NCBI GenBank assembly: GCA_948442615.1
Contig: CAOJSG010000012.1
Location: forward strand, 1 to 46,786
DNA from: an uncultured Alistipes sp.
GTDB taxonomy: Bacteria; Bacteroidota; Bacteroidia; Bacteroidales; Rikenellaceae
Length of the DNA stretch: 46,786 nt
Direction of reading: 5' to 3'
The position numbers were made by a program, and so were the translations under genes. Each line of letters begins with the position of its first letter. Position 1 is the stretch's first letter. Shown in pieces: positions 15,744-24,252 of this stretch. Below the pieces are notes generated by a model. That model had not been told where the DNA came from. It saw nothing but the letters and a program-made list of their open reading frames with translations, and did no database searches.

Positions 15744-18737
15744 ATGCGTATGTTCAGATTTCTCGTCTTGTCGCTGCTCCTTTCGCTGAGCGCCTTCGCG
15801 GCGCCTTCGGCCCGGGCCGCGACCCCCGAAGCCCGCGCGGCGATCGATCGGGGCCGTTCGCTCTTCGGTTTCGGCCGCTGGAGCGATGCCCGTCTGGAAT
15901 TTCTCGCGGCCCGCGGGCGGCTCGCTCCCGACGACGACTACCTCCGGCAGTGCGTCGACTACCATCTGGCCGCCTGTGCGGTCGAACTGGGCGCCGAAGA
16001 TGCCGAGGCTATGCTGCGGAACTTCGCGGCGCGCTATCCGGCGTCGGTCTACAACAACGACGTCCGCTTCGCGCTCGGCTCCTACTACTGCGCGCAGGGC
16101 GACATGAAGCGGGCCAGGGAGGAACTCGGACGGACCGACTACGAGGCGCTCGACGGTTCGCAGCGCGAACGTTACGACATCCGTATGGGCTATGCGGAGT
16201 TCGCCGAAGGGAACTACGCCGCCGCCTACGACCGCTTCTCGCGGGTTGGCGCGAGCAGCCGCTATGCCGACCACGCATGCTATTACCGCGCCTACATCGA
16301 CTACGCCGAGGGCCGCTACGGCCGTGCCCGGCAGGCGTTCGAGTCGTTGGCGCGCAGCGAGGCCTACGGGGCGCTGGTGCCTTACTACCTGCTGCAGATA
16401 GCGTTCCGCGAGGGCGACTACCGCTATGCGGTCGCCGAAGGCGGGAAGCTGCTGCCCCGTTCGGCGGAGCAGAGCCGCCGCGAGGTGCTGCGCGTGATCG
16501 CCGAGTCGCACTTCCGGCTGGAGGAGTACGCCGAGGCGGCCGAACGGCTGGAGGAGTTCGCGGCCGCAGGCGGTGCGATGGGGCGCGACGAGAACTACCT
16601 GGCGGGCTTCTCGCTCTACCGCACGGCCCGCTACGACGAAGCGGTCCCCTATCTGCGCAAGGCCGCCGGGGCCGACGACGCCCTGACCCAGAACGCCTCC
16701 TACCATCTGGCCGACTGCTATCTGCGCAGCGGCGACAAGCAGGCGGCCATGCAGGCGTTCGCCATGGCTTCCAACGAGGCTTTCGACGCGGCGATCGCCG
16801 AGGATGCGCTTTTCAACTACGGCAAGCTGCAGTACGAGCTGGGCGGCGGCCGCTTCAACGAGGCGATCAACGTCCTGAACCGCTATGCGGCCCGGTATCC
16901 CCGCTCGGCGCGGCTGCCCGAGGTGCGGCAGCTGCTGGTGGCCGCCTACTACAATTCGAACAATTACGATGCGGCCTACGAGGCGCTCCGCGCGTGCCCG
17001 GATCCCGATGCCGACCTGCGGGCCGCCTTGCAGAAGATCGCCTATTTTCGGGGGCTGGAGGCCTACAACCGGGGCGATATGGCGGCCGCACGGCGCTCGC
17101 TCACCGAATCCGCAGCGGTGGGCGTGAGTCCGAAATACGCCTCGCTCGCCGCCTTCTGGCAGGGCGAGATCGCCTTCGCCGAGGGCGACTACGCCACGGC
17201 CGCCGCGAAATACGACGCCTATCTGAAACGGGCGCCCCGCGGCGAGGCGGAGTATGCGATGGCCCAATACAACCTGGGCTACTGCGCCTTCGAGCGCGGC
17301 GAGATGGCGCAGGCGGGCCGCTGGTTCGAGCGGTTCGTCGAGCTGCGCCCCGTCCGCGACCGCTACCGCGCCGATGCCTTCAACCGGCTGGGCGACACGC
17401 ACTACGCGGCGCGCCGGTTCGACGAGGCCGTCGCCGCCTACGACCGGGCGATCGCCGCGGGGGGCGACGAGCGGCACTATGCGCGCTACAAGCGGGCCGT
17501 GACGCTCGGCATCCTGGGCCGCGTCGCCGAGAAACAGCAGGCCCTGCGGCAGATCGCGGCCGAGGGGGCCGGCGAATACGCCGACGATGCGGCCTACGAA
17601 CTCGGCCGCACCTACATCGCCCAGGAGCGCTATGCCGACGGGGCGGCGCAGCTCGAACGGTTCCTGACCGACTACGCGGCCTCGCCGCTCGTGGCTCGCG
17701 CCTGCTCGGACCTGGGGCTGGCTTATCTGAACCTGGGCGACCGCACGAAGTCGCTGCATTATTACGACCGGGCCGTCGCGGCCGCACCGCAGTCGGCCGA
17801 GGCGAAGGATGCCATGCAGGGTATCCGCGACATCTACGTGTCGCAGGGCGATGTCGACGCCTATTTCGACTATGCGGCGCGCGTGGGCATGGAGGGCGAT
17901 CTGTCGGCCGTGGCGCGCGACTCGCTGTCGTTCGCCGCAGCGCAGAAGCTCTACCTCGACAAGCAGGACGGTGCGGCCGCCAGGTCGCTGCGCAGCTATG
18001 TCAAGAGCTATCCGAAAGGATACTACATGAACGACGCGCTCTACTACCTGAGCGACTGCTACCTGAAGACGGGCGACCGGGCCCTTGCGATCGAGACGCT
18101 CGCGGCGCTGGCCGAGCGGGGCAATACGCCCTATGCGGAGCCGGTGCTCGACAAACTTTCGGAGATGTACTTCGCCGACCGGCGCTACGACGAGGCCGCA
18201 TCGGCCTACCGCCGGCTGTACGACGCGGCGCAGACCGCCGCCGGGCGCGAACGCGCCATGACGGGCTACGTGCGGGCCACGCTGGCCGGCGGCGATGCAG
18301 CGAAGGTGGCTCCGATGGCGGCCGACGTGGCGGCGCACGCCGATGCGGGCGCCACGGCGCGGCGCGAGTCGCAGTTCGCCTGGGCCGGGCAGCTGCGTGC
18401 GCAGGGCCGGACCGACGAGGCCGCGGCCATCTACCGCGAGCTGAGCGGCGAGGTGCGCACCCGCGAAGGGGCCGCGTCGGCCTATTACACGATCGAGGCG
18501 CTCTACCGCGCCGGCGAGTCGCAGCGGGCCGAGGAGGCGGTCTATGCCTTCGCCGACAAGAATTCGCCGCAGGCTTATTGGCTGGCGAAGGCCTACCTGC
18601 TGCTGGGCGACATCTATGCCGGCCGGGGCGACGATTTCCAGGCGCGCGCGACCTACCAGAGCGTGGCCGACGGCTACTCGCCCGCGGACGACGGCATCGT
18701 CGACGAGGCGAAGGAACGGATTGGAAAACTGAATTGA
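15744..18737 (+). CDS. Large exported tetratricopeptide-repeat protein
   Basis: A 997-residue protein with a signal peptide (MRMFRFLVLSLLLSLSAFAAPSARA). The rest is a continuous TPR-like superhelix; repeat units such as YNLGYCAFERGEMAQAGRWFERFVEL, DAFNRLGDTHYAARRFDEAVAAYDRAI and DLGLAYLNLGDRTKSLHYYDRAV are easy to see, as in the YbgF/BamD-type periplasmic scaffolds. It is probably periplasmic or outer-membrane associated and works with the beta-barrel protein encoded 9 bp downstream. The ATG at 15744 is chosen because it opens the signal peptide and follows the promoter; a second in-frame ATG lies 6 bp on. The exact function is unknown. Confidence 0.85.
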   Translation: MRMFRFLVLSLLLSLSAFAAPSARAATPEARAAIDRGRSLFGFGRWSDARLEFLAARGRLAPDDDYLRQCVDYHLAACAVELGAEDAEAMLRNFAARYPASVYNNDVRFALGSYYCAQGDMKRAREELGRTDYEALDGSQRERYDIRMGYAEFAEGNYAAAYDRFSRVGASSRYADHACYYRAYIDYAEGRYGRARQAFESLARSEAYGALVPYYLLQIAFREGDYRYAVAEGGKLLPRSAEQSRREVLRVIAESHFRLEEYAEAAERLEEFAAAGGAMGRDENYLAGFSLYRTARYDEAVPYLRKAAGADDALTQNASYHLADCYLRSGDKQAAMQAFAMASNEAFDAAIAEDALFNYGKLQYELGGGRFNEAINVLNRYAARYPRSARLPEVRQLLVAAYYNSNNYDAAYEALRACPDPDADLRAALQKIAYFRGLEAYNRGDMAAARRSLTESAAVGVSPKYASLAAFWQGEIAFAEGDYATAAAKYDAYLKRAPRGEAEYAMAQYNLGYCAFERGEMAQAGRWFERFVELRPVRDRYRADAFNRLGDTHYAARRFDEAVAAYDRAIAAGGDERHYARYKRAVTLGILGRVAEKQQALRQIAAEGAGEYADDAAYELGRTYIAQERYADGAAQLERFLTDYAASPLVARACSDLGLAYLNLGDRTKSLHYYDRAVAAAPQSAEAKDAMQGIRDIYVSQGDVDAYFDYAARVGMEGDLSAVARDSLSFAAAQKLYLDKQDGAAARSLRSYVKSYPKGYYMNDALYYLSDCYLKTGDRALAIETLAALAERGNTPYAEPVLDKLSEMYFADRRYDEAASAYRRLYDAAQTAAGRERAMTGYVRATLAGGDAAKVAPMAADVAAHADAGATARRESQFAWAGQLRAQGRTDEAAAIYRELSGEVRTREGAASAYYTIEALYRAGESQRAEEAVYAFADKNSPQAYWLAKAYLLLGDIYAGRGDDFQARATYQSVADGYSPADDGIVDEAKERIGKLN

Positions 18738-18746
18738 GAGTAACCG

Positions 18747-20543
18747 ATGAGAAAGATATGCTGTCTGGCCGCGCTGCTCGCGGCGATTCCCTGCATCGCG
18801 ACGGCGCAGGTCGGAAAAGAGGTGGAGGTCACCAAGGCCTATGTCCCCGATGTGGAGCGTGCGACCAAACTCGCCGCCGTGCCCGATATGACCGACACGG
18901 TGAAGCTGCGGCCCGAGATCGACTATTCGATCACGCCGCTGTCGTTCGCGTCGCAGTTCGATACGCGGCCCATTCGTCCGGCGCAGGTGACCTACTGGGA
19001 GTTCAACCGTCCGCGGCCGTTCTACCTCAAGGCGGGCGCGGGCTATCCGCTCAACTCGGTCCTCGACTTCTATGCCGCCACGCAGCATCCCGGGACGGGC
19101 TATGCGGTGGGCTACGTGAACCACGAGGGGCGTTACGCCGACATCCGCAACGACTTCGGGCAGAAGCGCGACGCCCTGCGCATGACCAACCGGATCGGTG
19201 CCGCCGCCGGCAAGTATTTCGGCCGGCATACGCTGGAGGGGAGCGTCTGCTACGAGAACCGGCTCTACAGCCGCTACGGGGCCTGCGAAGCGGCGCCCGA
19301 CGCGGAGGCGGGCGCTGCGTCCGTCATGCGGCCCGACTACGGGGACGCGGAGCTCGCGCTGCGCTTCGGCGACGACTTCGAGAACCTCGACCGGTGGAAT
19401 TTCGACCTCGCGTTCCGCGCCGGCCTGTTCTGGGACCATTCGGATTTCTCCGGCTACCGGAATCCGGCCCGGCAGACGGACGTCGGCGCTTCGGCGAAGC
19501 TGGCCCGCCGCTTCGGCCGCCACCTGGTGCAGGTGCAGGGCGGCTACGACCGCATGGCGGGGCAGAAGGCGATCGACGGCCGTGTCGAGCAGCTCTTTAC
19601 GGGAGGCCTGCGCTACGGCTATGCGGGCGGATTCATCGACTTCGTGGCGGGCGCCGACTACTGCGGCGACCGGATCCGCGGGGCCGCGGGCGGAAATTAC
19701 GTCATTCCCCATGCGCGCCTGCGGTTCGATCTGGGGACGAAGGCCCTGCAACCGTTCTTCGAGGCCGACGGCGGCGTGCATGCGAACGACTATCGTTCGC
19801 TGACGCGGCAGAATCCCTATGTGTTCAATGCCTTTCCGGTGCGCAATCCCGACGGGGAGACCGACGGGGAGGGCGGCCGTGCGATCGCCGTCGCGCCGTT
19901 GGACAAGAGCACGGTCAGCTACGATTTCCGGCTGGGGATCGACGGCGAACTGTGGCGCGAGCGCTTCACGTACCGGCTCTACGCCGGATTCTCGATCCGC
20001 GACGATTTCCTCTACTGGTGCTCGGTTCCCGTCGGCGGCGAGGCTTCGTCGGCCGATCTGCTGGGGGCGTTCGCTCCGGTGGCGGGCCGGCTGACCGTCA
20101 CCTCGTTCGGCGGCGAAGCGGTGTTCCGCCCCGTGAGCAGTTTCCGGCTCTCGCTGGGCGCCCGCTGCAATATCTACAACAACGAGGGCGTGTGGCGCTG
20201 GGAGGCGGCCCGCTGCAAACTCGCAAACGGCCTTCCGTCGTTCGAAGGCCATGCGGGCGCGGAGTACCAGGGCCGCAAGGTGACGTTCGGCGTGTCGGTC
20301 GGGCTGCAGAGCGCGCGCAGCTGGTCGGTGATCGGGCGGAATGCCGCTGCCGACGGTTTCGAGGTCCGCGATTTCGAGGCGCCTTTCGGTGCCGACCTGC
20401 GGGTGCATCTGGACTGGCGCGTCGGCGGCCGGGTGACGATTTTCGGCGAGGGGCGCAATCTGGCCGACCGGCCGCTCTATCGCTACGCCTTCTATCCCGA
20501 ATACGGCGCCAACTGCACGGTGGGCGTGAAGCTCGAATTCTGA
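18747..20543 (+). CDS. Outer-membrane beta-barrel protein, TonB-dependent-receptor-like
   Basis: A 598-residue protein with a signal peptide (MRKICCLAALLAAIPCIATAQ). The rest is rich in alternating aromatic beta strands and ends in VGVKLEF, the aromatic C-terminus of outer-membrane barrels. The barrel part resembles TonB-dependent receptors (EGRNLADRPLYRYAFYPEYG near the end is a TBDR-like last-strand motif), but there is no obvious plug domain or CarboxypepD-like domain. It starts 9 bp after the TPR gene, and the pair shares one promoter and the terminator at 20597-20627. The two probably act together at the outer membrane; substrate unknown. Confidence 0.82.
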   Translation: MRKICCLAALLAAIPCIATAQVGKEVEVTKAYVPDVERATKLAAVPDMTDTVKLRPEIDYSITPLSFASQFDTRPIRPAQVTYWEFNRPRPFYLKAGAGYPLNSVLDFYAATQHPGTGYAVGYVNHEGRYADIRNDFGQKRDALRMTNRIGAAAGKYFGRHTLEGSVCYENRLYSRYGACEAAPDAEAGAASVMRPDYGDAELALRFGDDFENLDRWNFDLAFRAGLFWDHSDFSGYRNPARQTDVGASAKLARRFGRHLVQVQGGYDRMAGQKAIDGRVEQLFTGGLRYGYAGGFIDFVAGADYCGDRIRGAAGGNYVIPHARLRFDLGTKALQPFFEADGGVHANDYRSLTRQNPYVFNAFPVRNPDGETDGEGGRAIAVAPLDKSTVSYDFRLGIDGELWRERFTYRLYAGFSIRDDFLYWCSVPVGGEASSADLLGAFAPVAGRLTVTSFGGEAVFRPVSSFRLSLGARCNIYNNEGVWRWEAARCKLANGLPSFEGHAGAEYQGRKVTFGVSVGLQSARSWSVIGRNAAADGFEVRDFEAPFGADLRVHLDWRVGGRVTIFGEGRNLADRPLYRYAFYPEYGANCTVGVKLEF

Positions 20544-20840
20544 CGGATCGGCGCCGGAGGTGCGAAATCCTGCGGTCGCCGTCGTTCCGGCGATCCAAGC
20601 GGGCCGCTTGCTGCGGTCCGCTTTTTTCCCGCTTCGGCGCAGCCGGCGGCGTTCTGCGGCGGAGAACCCCGTACCGAAGCGCTGCGCCGCCGGATTGCGT
20701 CGTCGGTAAGCCGTGCGGCGGAAAGTCCCGGGTCGTGCGGCGGGGCCGGTCGGGGAGAGGCAGGATCGTGACGGTGCGGACGAAAGCGCGGGGCGTTCTG
20801 CGGGCCGGGCGGCCGCACCCCGCGCAGGGATACGAAAAAA
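20544..20840 (+). other. Spacer between the outer-membrane operon and the SRP RNA gene
   Basis: It holds the terminator at 20597-20627 and the U tract of the SRP RNA (A run 20835-20840 on this strand). The rest is GC-rich and shows no gene. Confidence 0.5.
20597..20627 (+). terminator. Rho-independent terminator of the TPR/outer-membrane operon
   Basis: A 10-bp stem AGCGGGCCGC/GCGGTCCGCT (one G-U pair) with a 5-nt loop, followed by a run of six T. It lies 54 bp after the stop. Confidence 0.85.
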
Positions 20841-20931
20841 GGGTAAGCTACTTGTATCGCACCGCTACGACCGCATACCCTTGCTCGATTCCTGGGGGGT
20901 TCTGCGGGAGCTGGTCGTACAAGACTTACCC
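20841..20931 (-). ncRNA. ffs: Signal recognition particle RNA (bacterial small SRP RNA, 4.5S-like)
   Basis: A 91-nt RNA on the minus strand. The ends pair as GGGTAAG/CTTACCC, then CTTGTA/TACAAG and CGACC/GGTCG. The middle has the domain IV signature for Ffh binding: CCCCCCAGG on one side and AGCAAGGGTA on the other, with GCAGAACC before it as in many small SRP RNAs. A U tract follows the 3' end and a perfect promoter precedes the 5' end. The apical part between CAGG and AGCA is only 5 nt (AATCG) where E. coli has 10, so the usual GGAA tetraloop hairpin is not seen. It guides Ffh and FtsY in co-translational membrane targeting. Confidence 0.82.
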
Positions 20932-20935
20932 GCGA

Positions 20936-20966
20936 CAAAAGTAGGAAAATTTTGTATCTTTGCAAA
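20936..20966 (-). promoter_or_regulatory. Promoter of the SRP RNA gene
   Basis: On the minus strand TTTG (20963-20966), a 19-nt gap, then TACTTTTG (20936-20943). Transcription would start about 5 nt on, at the GGGTAAG end of the SRP RNA. It overlaps the mltG promoter on the other strand. Confidence 0.85.
20955..20962 (+). promoter_or_regulatory. -7 box of the mltG promoter
   Basis: TATCTTTG matches TAnnTTTG, 17 bp upstream of the mltG ATG. It lies between the -33 and -7 elements of the divergent SRP promoter, so polymerase binding on the two should be mutually exclusive. Confidence 0.7.
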
Positions 20967-20979
20967 AAATAACGGAGGA

Positions 20980-21993
20980 ATGAAGGGAAAAAATTTGCTT
21001 CGGCTCTTCGTCTGCCTGCTGGCGGCGGGCATCGCGGGGCTGTGGATCGCGCGGGTGCAGTTCTACGGATCGGCCGTGAAGCAGGAGCGCGAACTGTTCG
21101 TGAGCGCCGGCAGCGGTTACGGGGCCGTCGTCGATTCGCTGCTGCCGCAGCTCGCGCACCGGCGGGCGTTCCGGCTCTATGCCGACCGGATCCGGCTGGC
21201 CGAGACCTTCAAGGCGGGGCACTACGTGCTGCGCCCGGGCATGAGCGTCATCGAGGTGGCGCGGATGCTCAAACTGGGGCTGCAGACCCCCGTGCGCGTG
21301 ACGCTCAACAACGTGCGCACCCCGGGGCAGCTCGCGGCCCGGCTCGGGCGCCAGCTCGATGCCGATTCGGCGGCTTTCGCCCGGGTGCTCGTCTCGGCGG
21401 AGACGGCCGAACGCTACGGATTCGACAGCGTGACCCTCTTCTCGATGTTCCTCCCGAATACGTACGAGGTCTACTGGACGGAGTCGCCCGAACGGTTCGT
21501 CGAGCGCATGCACCGCGAGTACGAGTGGTTCTGGACCGGGGCGCGCGACAGCGCACGCACGCGCATCGGGCTGAGCCGTCTGGAGACGATAACCCTCGCC
21601 TCGATCGTGGCGGAGGAGACCCGCAAGAGCGATGAGATGCCGCGCATCGCAGGGGTCTACATGAACCGCCTCCGCCGGGGAATCCCCCTCCAGGCCGACC
21701 CTACGGTGAAATACGCCATGCAGGACTTCGGGCTGCGCCGCATCCTCTACAGGCATCTGAAGTACGAATCGCCCTACAATACCTATATTAATAAAGGGCT
21801 GCCCCCTTCGCCCATCTGCATGCCGGGGCTGGATGCGATCGAGTCCGTGCTCCGCTACGAGCGCCACGACTACATCTTTTTCTGCGCCCGGGCCACGTTC
21901 GACGGCTACCATAATTTCGCCCGTACGCTGAGCGAGCACCAGGCCAATGCGCGCGCATACAGCGCGGCGCTCAACAAACGCAACATCCGATAG
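20980..21993 (+). CDS. mltG: Endolytic transglycosylase MltG
   Basis: A 337-residue protein with an N-terminal membrane anchor (LLRLFVCLLAAGIAGLWIARV). A LysM-like region is followed by the YceG/MltG domain; the catalytic region is visible as LASIVAEETRK, with VYMNRLRRGIPLQADPTVKYA and NTYINKGLPPSPICMPG after it. MltG cuts nascent peptidoglycan glycan strands at the outer face of the inner membrane and sets glycan length. The start at ATG 20980 is set by a GGAGG ribosome-binding site at 20974-20978 and the promoter just before it. Confidence 0.93.
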   Translation: MKGKNLLRLFVCLLAAGIAGLWIARVQFYGSAVKQERELFVSAGSGYGAVVDSLLPQLAHRRAFRLYADRIRLAETFKAGHYVLRPGMSVIEVARMLKLGLQTPVRVTLNNVRTPGQLAARLGRQLDADSAAFARVLVSAETAERYGFDSVTLFSMFLPNTYEVYWTESPERFVERMHREYEWFWTGARDSARTRIGLSRLETITLASIVAEETRKSDEMPRIAGVYMNRLRRGIPLQADPTVKYAMQDFGLRRILYRHLKYESPYNTYINKGLPPSPICMPGLDAIESVLRYERHDYIFFCARATFDGYHNFARTLSEHQANARAYSAALNKRNIR

Positions 21994-22014
21994 CGGCGGT
22001 AGCGGATTTTTTCG

Positions 22015-22022
22015 TACATTTG
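22015..22022 (+). promoter_or_regulatory. -7 box close to the start codon at 22029
   Basis: TACATTTG matches TAnnTTTG. Only 6 nt lie between its last G and the ATG at 22029, which points to a leaderless or nearly leaderless mRNA for the four-gene operon. Confidence 0.55.
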
Positions 22023-22028
22023 CCTCCC

Positions 22029-22625
22029 ATGCTGACGAAAATCTATCCCCGGAATCCCTCCGAGCGGGAGCTTCGGAAGGTCGTCGCGGCACTCGAGTGC
22101 GGCGGGATCGTCGTCTATCCGACCGACGGCGTCTATGCCTTCGGCTGTTCGCTCGGGGCGCCGAAGACGGTCGACCGGCTGCTCGGCCTCCGGGGCAAGG
22201 AGCGTCGCGAAGCGACGCTGGTCTTCGACGGCATCGCCCGCCTGGCCGAGTATTGCCGGGTGGACAATGCGGCGTTCCGCGTGCTGAAACGCAACCTGCC
22301 GGGGCCGTTTACGTTTCTGCTGCCCGCTTCGTCGCGCGTGCCCGACAGGGCGCTGTCGCGCCGCAAGACCATCGGCGCGCACATCCCGGCCAATCCGATC
22401 GCCCGGGCGATCGTCGAGATGCTCGGGGCGCCGCTGGTCTCCGTGTCGGTGAAGGACGAGCAGACGGAGTATACGACCGATCCGGAGCTGATCGACGAAC
22501 GCTACGGCCGGACGGTCGCACTGGTCGTCGACGGCGGCATGGGCGAGGCGTCGTTCACGACGGTCGTGGACCTCACCGACGGCGAACCGGTGCTGCTGCG
22601 CGAAGGGCGGGGCGAGCTCCGATGA
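22029..22625 (+). CDS. Sua5/YciO/YrdC (TsaC-like) protein, divergent L-threonylcarbamoyladenylate synthase
   Basis: A 198-residue protein close in length and layout to Bacteroides threonylcarbamoyl-AMP synthase, which makes the precursor of t6A in tRNA. Visible motifs are GGIVVYPTDGVYAFGC, DNAAFRVLKRNLPGPFTFLLPAS, and the C-terminal EYTTDPELIDERYG ... VDLTDGEPVLLREG. Three normally conserved sites differ: the K-x-R...PL stretch reads GKERREATLV, the usual VRVPDNP reads AHIPANP, and the SAN-type loop reads VSVSVKD. The ATG at 22029 gives the family start MLTKIYPRNPSE; a TTG 9 bp upstream is in frame but would fall on the promoter. It leads a tight operon. Confidence 0.85.
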   Translation: MLTKIYPRNPSERELRKVVAALECGGIVVYPTDGVYAFGCSLGAPKTVDRLLGLRGKERREATLVFDGIARLAEYCRVDNAAFRVLKRNLPGPFTFLLPASSRVPDRALSRRKTIGAHIPANPIARAIVEMLGAPLVSVSVKDEQTEYTTDPELIDERYGRTVALVVDGGMGEASFTTVVDLTDGEPVLLREGRGELR

Positions 22626-22668
22626 CGGCGCGCGGCCCTTTTTACGGAAAATTTCGAATGCGAAACAT

Positions 22669-23268
22669 ATGGCAAAATCCGATTTCTTGAACGATGCGGC
22701 CCGCTGCGGTGCCATCGTCGGACTGCTGCTCGTCCTCTCCTCGACGTTCGAGCTGAAGCTGGTGCTGGGATTCTCGAACGGCGGAGAGCCCTCCCCGTCG
22801 ATCCTGTTGGCGCGGGCTCTGCTGATCCTGATGGAGTATTTCGTGGCTGCGGCGCTGCACTTCTATCTGCTCTATGCGGCTGCGCGCAGGCTGTCGCTGC
22901 GCAGCACTGCGGCCGAAGGCTTTTCGTTCGGCCGGGGTTACGGCTTCGCGCTGACGGCTTCGGCCTTCGCCGGGGTGATTCTGGGGGCGGGCAACTACGT
23001 CTACATCCACCTGCTGCTGGGCTACGGCGAGTATATCGACCGGTTGTCCGACACGGTGGTCCGCCTGATCGGCGTGAGCGGTACGCCGCTTGCCGAAACG
23101 ATGTTGGAGGTCGTCGACCGGATCCGCGAAACGCCCGCTCCGTCGATCTTCTCGACGGTGCTGGGCGGCGTGTGGTCGAGCGTGCTGTTCGGCCTGATCT
23201 TCGGACTCATCATCGCGGGCGTGCTCGCGCGTGCGCCGCAGCCGTTCGATTCGCAGTCAAACGATTGA
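22669..23268 (+). CDS. DUF4199 family membrane protein
   Basis: A 199-residue protein with four hydrophobic segments at about residues 10-35, 46-70, 87-112 and 163-187 and little else. The layout and sequence (GFALTASAFAGVILGAGNYVYIHLL) match the DUF4199 family of Bacteroidetes, whose function is unknown. In many Bacteroidetes it stands directly before a GT2 glycosyltransferase, as here: the gap is 5 bp. Confidence 0.85.
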   Translation: MAKSDFLNDAARCGAIVGLLLVLSSTFELKLVLGFSNGGEPSPSILLARALLILMEYFVAAALHFYLLYAAARRLSLRSTAAEGFSFGRGYGFALTASAFAGVILGAGNYVYIHLLLGYGEYIDRLSDTVVRLIGVSGTPLAETMLEVVDRIRETPAPSIFSTVLGGVWSSVLFGLIFGLIIAGVLARAPQPFDSQSND

Positions 23269-23273
23269 TACCT

Positions 23274-24233
23274 ATGGAAAAACTGGATGTCTCGGTCGTC
23301 GTGCCGCTCTACGACGAAGCCGAATCGCTGCCCGAACTGGCGGCCTGGATCGACCGGGTGGCCCGCGAGCACGCCTTTTCGTACGAGGCGATTCTGATCG
23401 ACGACGGCTCCGACGACGATTCGTGGGCCGTGATCCGGCGCCTGAAGGAGCGCTATCCGGCGCTGCGCGCGATCCGCTTCGCCCGCAACTACGGCAAGTC
23501 GGCCGCGCTCTACTGCGGTTTCGCCGCGGCGGAGGGGGAGGTGGTCGTCACGATGGATGCCGACCTGCAGGATTCGCCCGACGAGATCCCCGAACTGCGC
23601 CGCATGATCCTCGAAGAGGGATACGACATGGTGTCCGGCTGGAAGAAGCGTCGCTACGATCCGCTCGACAAGCGGTTGCCGAGCAAGTTCTTCAACTGGA
23701 CGGCCCGCACGGTGTCGGGCATCCGGCTCCACGACTTCAACTGCGGGCTGAAGGCCTACCGCCGCAAGGTGGTCAAGGCGATCGAGGTCTACGGCGAGAT
23801 GCACCGCTACATCCCCATGCTGGCCAAGCAGGCCGGCTTCCGGCGCATCGGCGAGAAAGTCGTCGAGCACCGCGCGCGCAAGTACGGCGTGTCGAAATTC
23901 GGGATCGAACGGATGGTCAAGGGCTACCTCGATCTGATCACGGTGTGGTTCATGTCGCATTTCGGCCGGTCGCCGATGTACTTCTTCGGCAGCCTGGGGA
24001 CGCTGATGTTCCTGGTGGGCGGCTCGACGACGGTGTGGATCCTCGCCACGAAGATCTGCAAGCAGATGCAGGGCCTTCCGCTGCGCCCCGTGGCCGATCA
24101 GCCGCTCTTCTACCTGGCCATCCTGTCCGTCATCCTGGGCGTTCAGCTCTTTTTGGCGGGATTTTTGGGCGAACTGGTGAACAGGAGAGCCGGCGATCGG
24201 AACAAATACATGATCGACGAAACATTGGATTGA
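23274..24233 (+). CDS. Family 2 glycosyltransferase, polyprenyl-phosphate type
   Basis: A 319-residue protein. Residues of about 5-165 are a GT-A fold of the DPM1/ArnC kind (VSVVVPLYDEAESLPEL, LIDDGSDDDSW) with the metal/nucleotide motif Asp95-Ala-Asp97 in DADLQDSPDEIP. Two membrane segments follow at about residues 235-260 and 278-302. Such enzymes move a sugar from a nucleotide sugar to a lipid phosphate at the inner membrane for later use in envelope glycans. The start is the ATG at 23274, directly after the DUF4199 stop. Confidence 0.9.
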   Translation: MEKLDVSVVVPLYDEAESLPELAAWIDRVAREHAFSYEAILIDDGSDDDSWAVIRRLKERYPALRAIRFARNYGKSAALYCGFAAAEGEVVVTMDADLQDSPDEIPELRRMILEEGYDMVSGWKKRRYDPLDKRLPSKFFNWTARTVSGIRLHDFNCGLKAYRRKVVKAIEVYGEMHRYIPMLAKQAGFRRIGEKVVEHRARKYGVSKFGIERMVKGYLDLITVWFMSHFGRSPMYFFGSLGTLMFLVGGSTTVWILATKICKQMQGLPLRPVADQPLFYLAILSVILGVQLFLAGFLGELVNRRAGDRNKYMIDETLD

Positions 24234-24252
24234 ATTTATCGAACTCGTTCAG

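Noticed and set aside
15360..20408. A 1682-residue open frame on the minus strand opposite the TPR and barrel genes
   Set aside because: Long antisense frames are common in GC-rich coding DNA; it has no start context, and the plus-strand genes have signal peptides, promoter and terminator.
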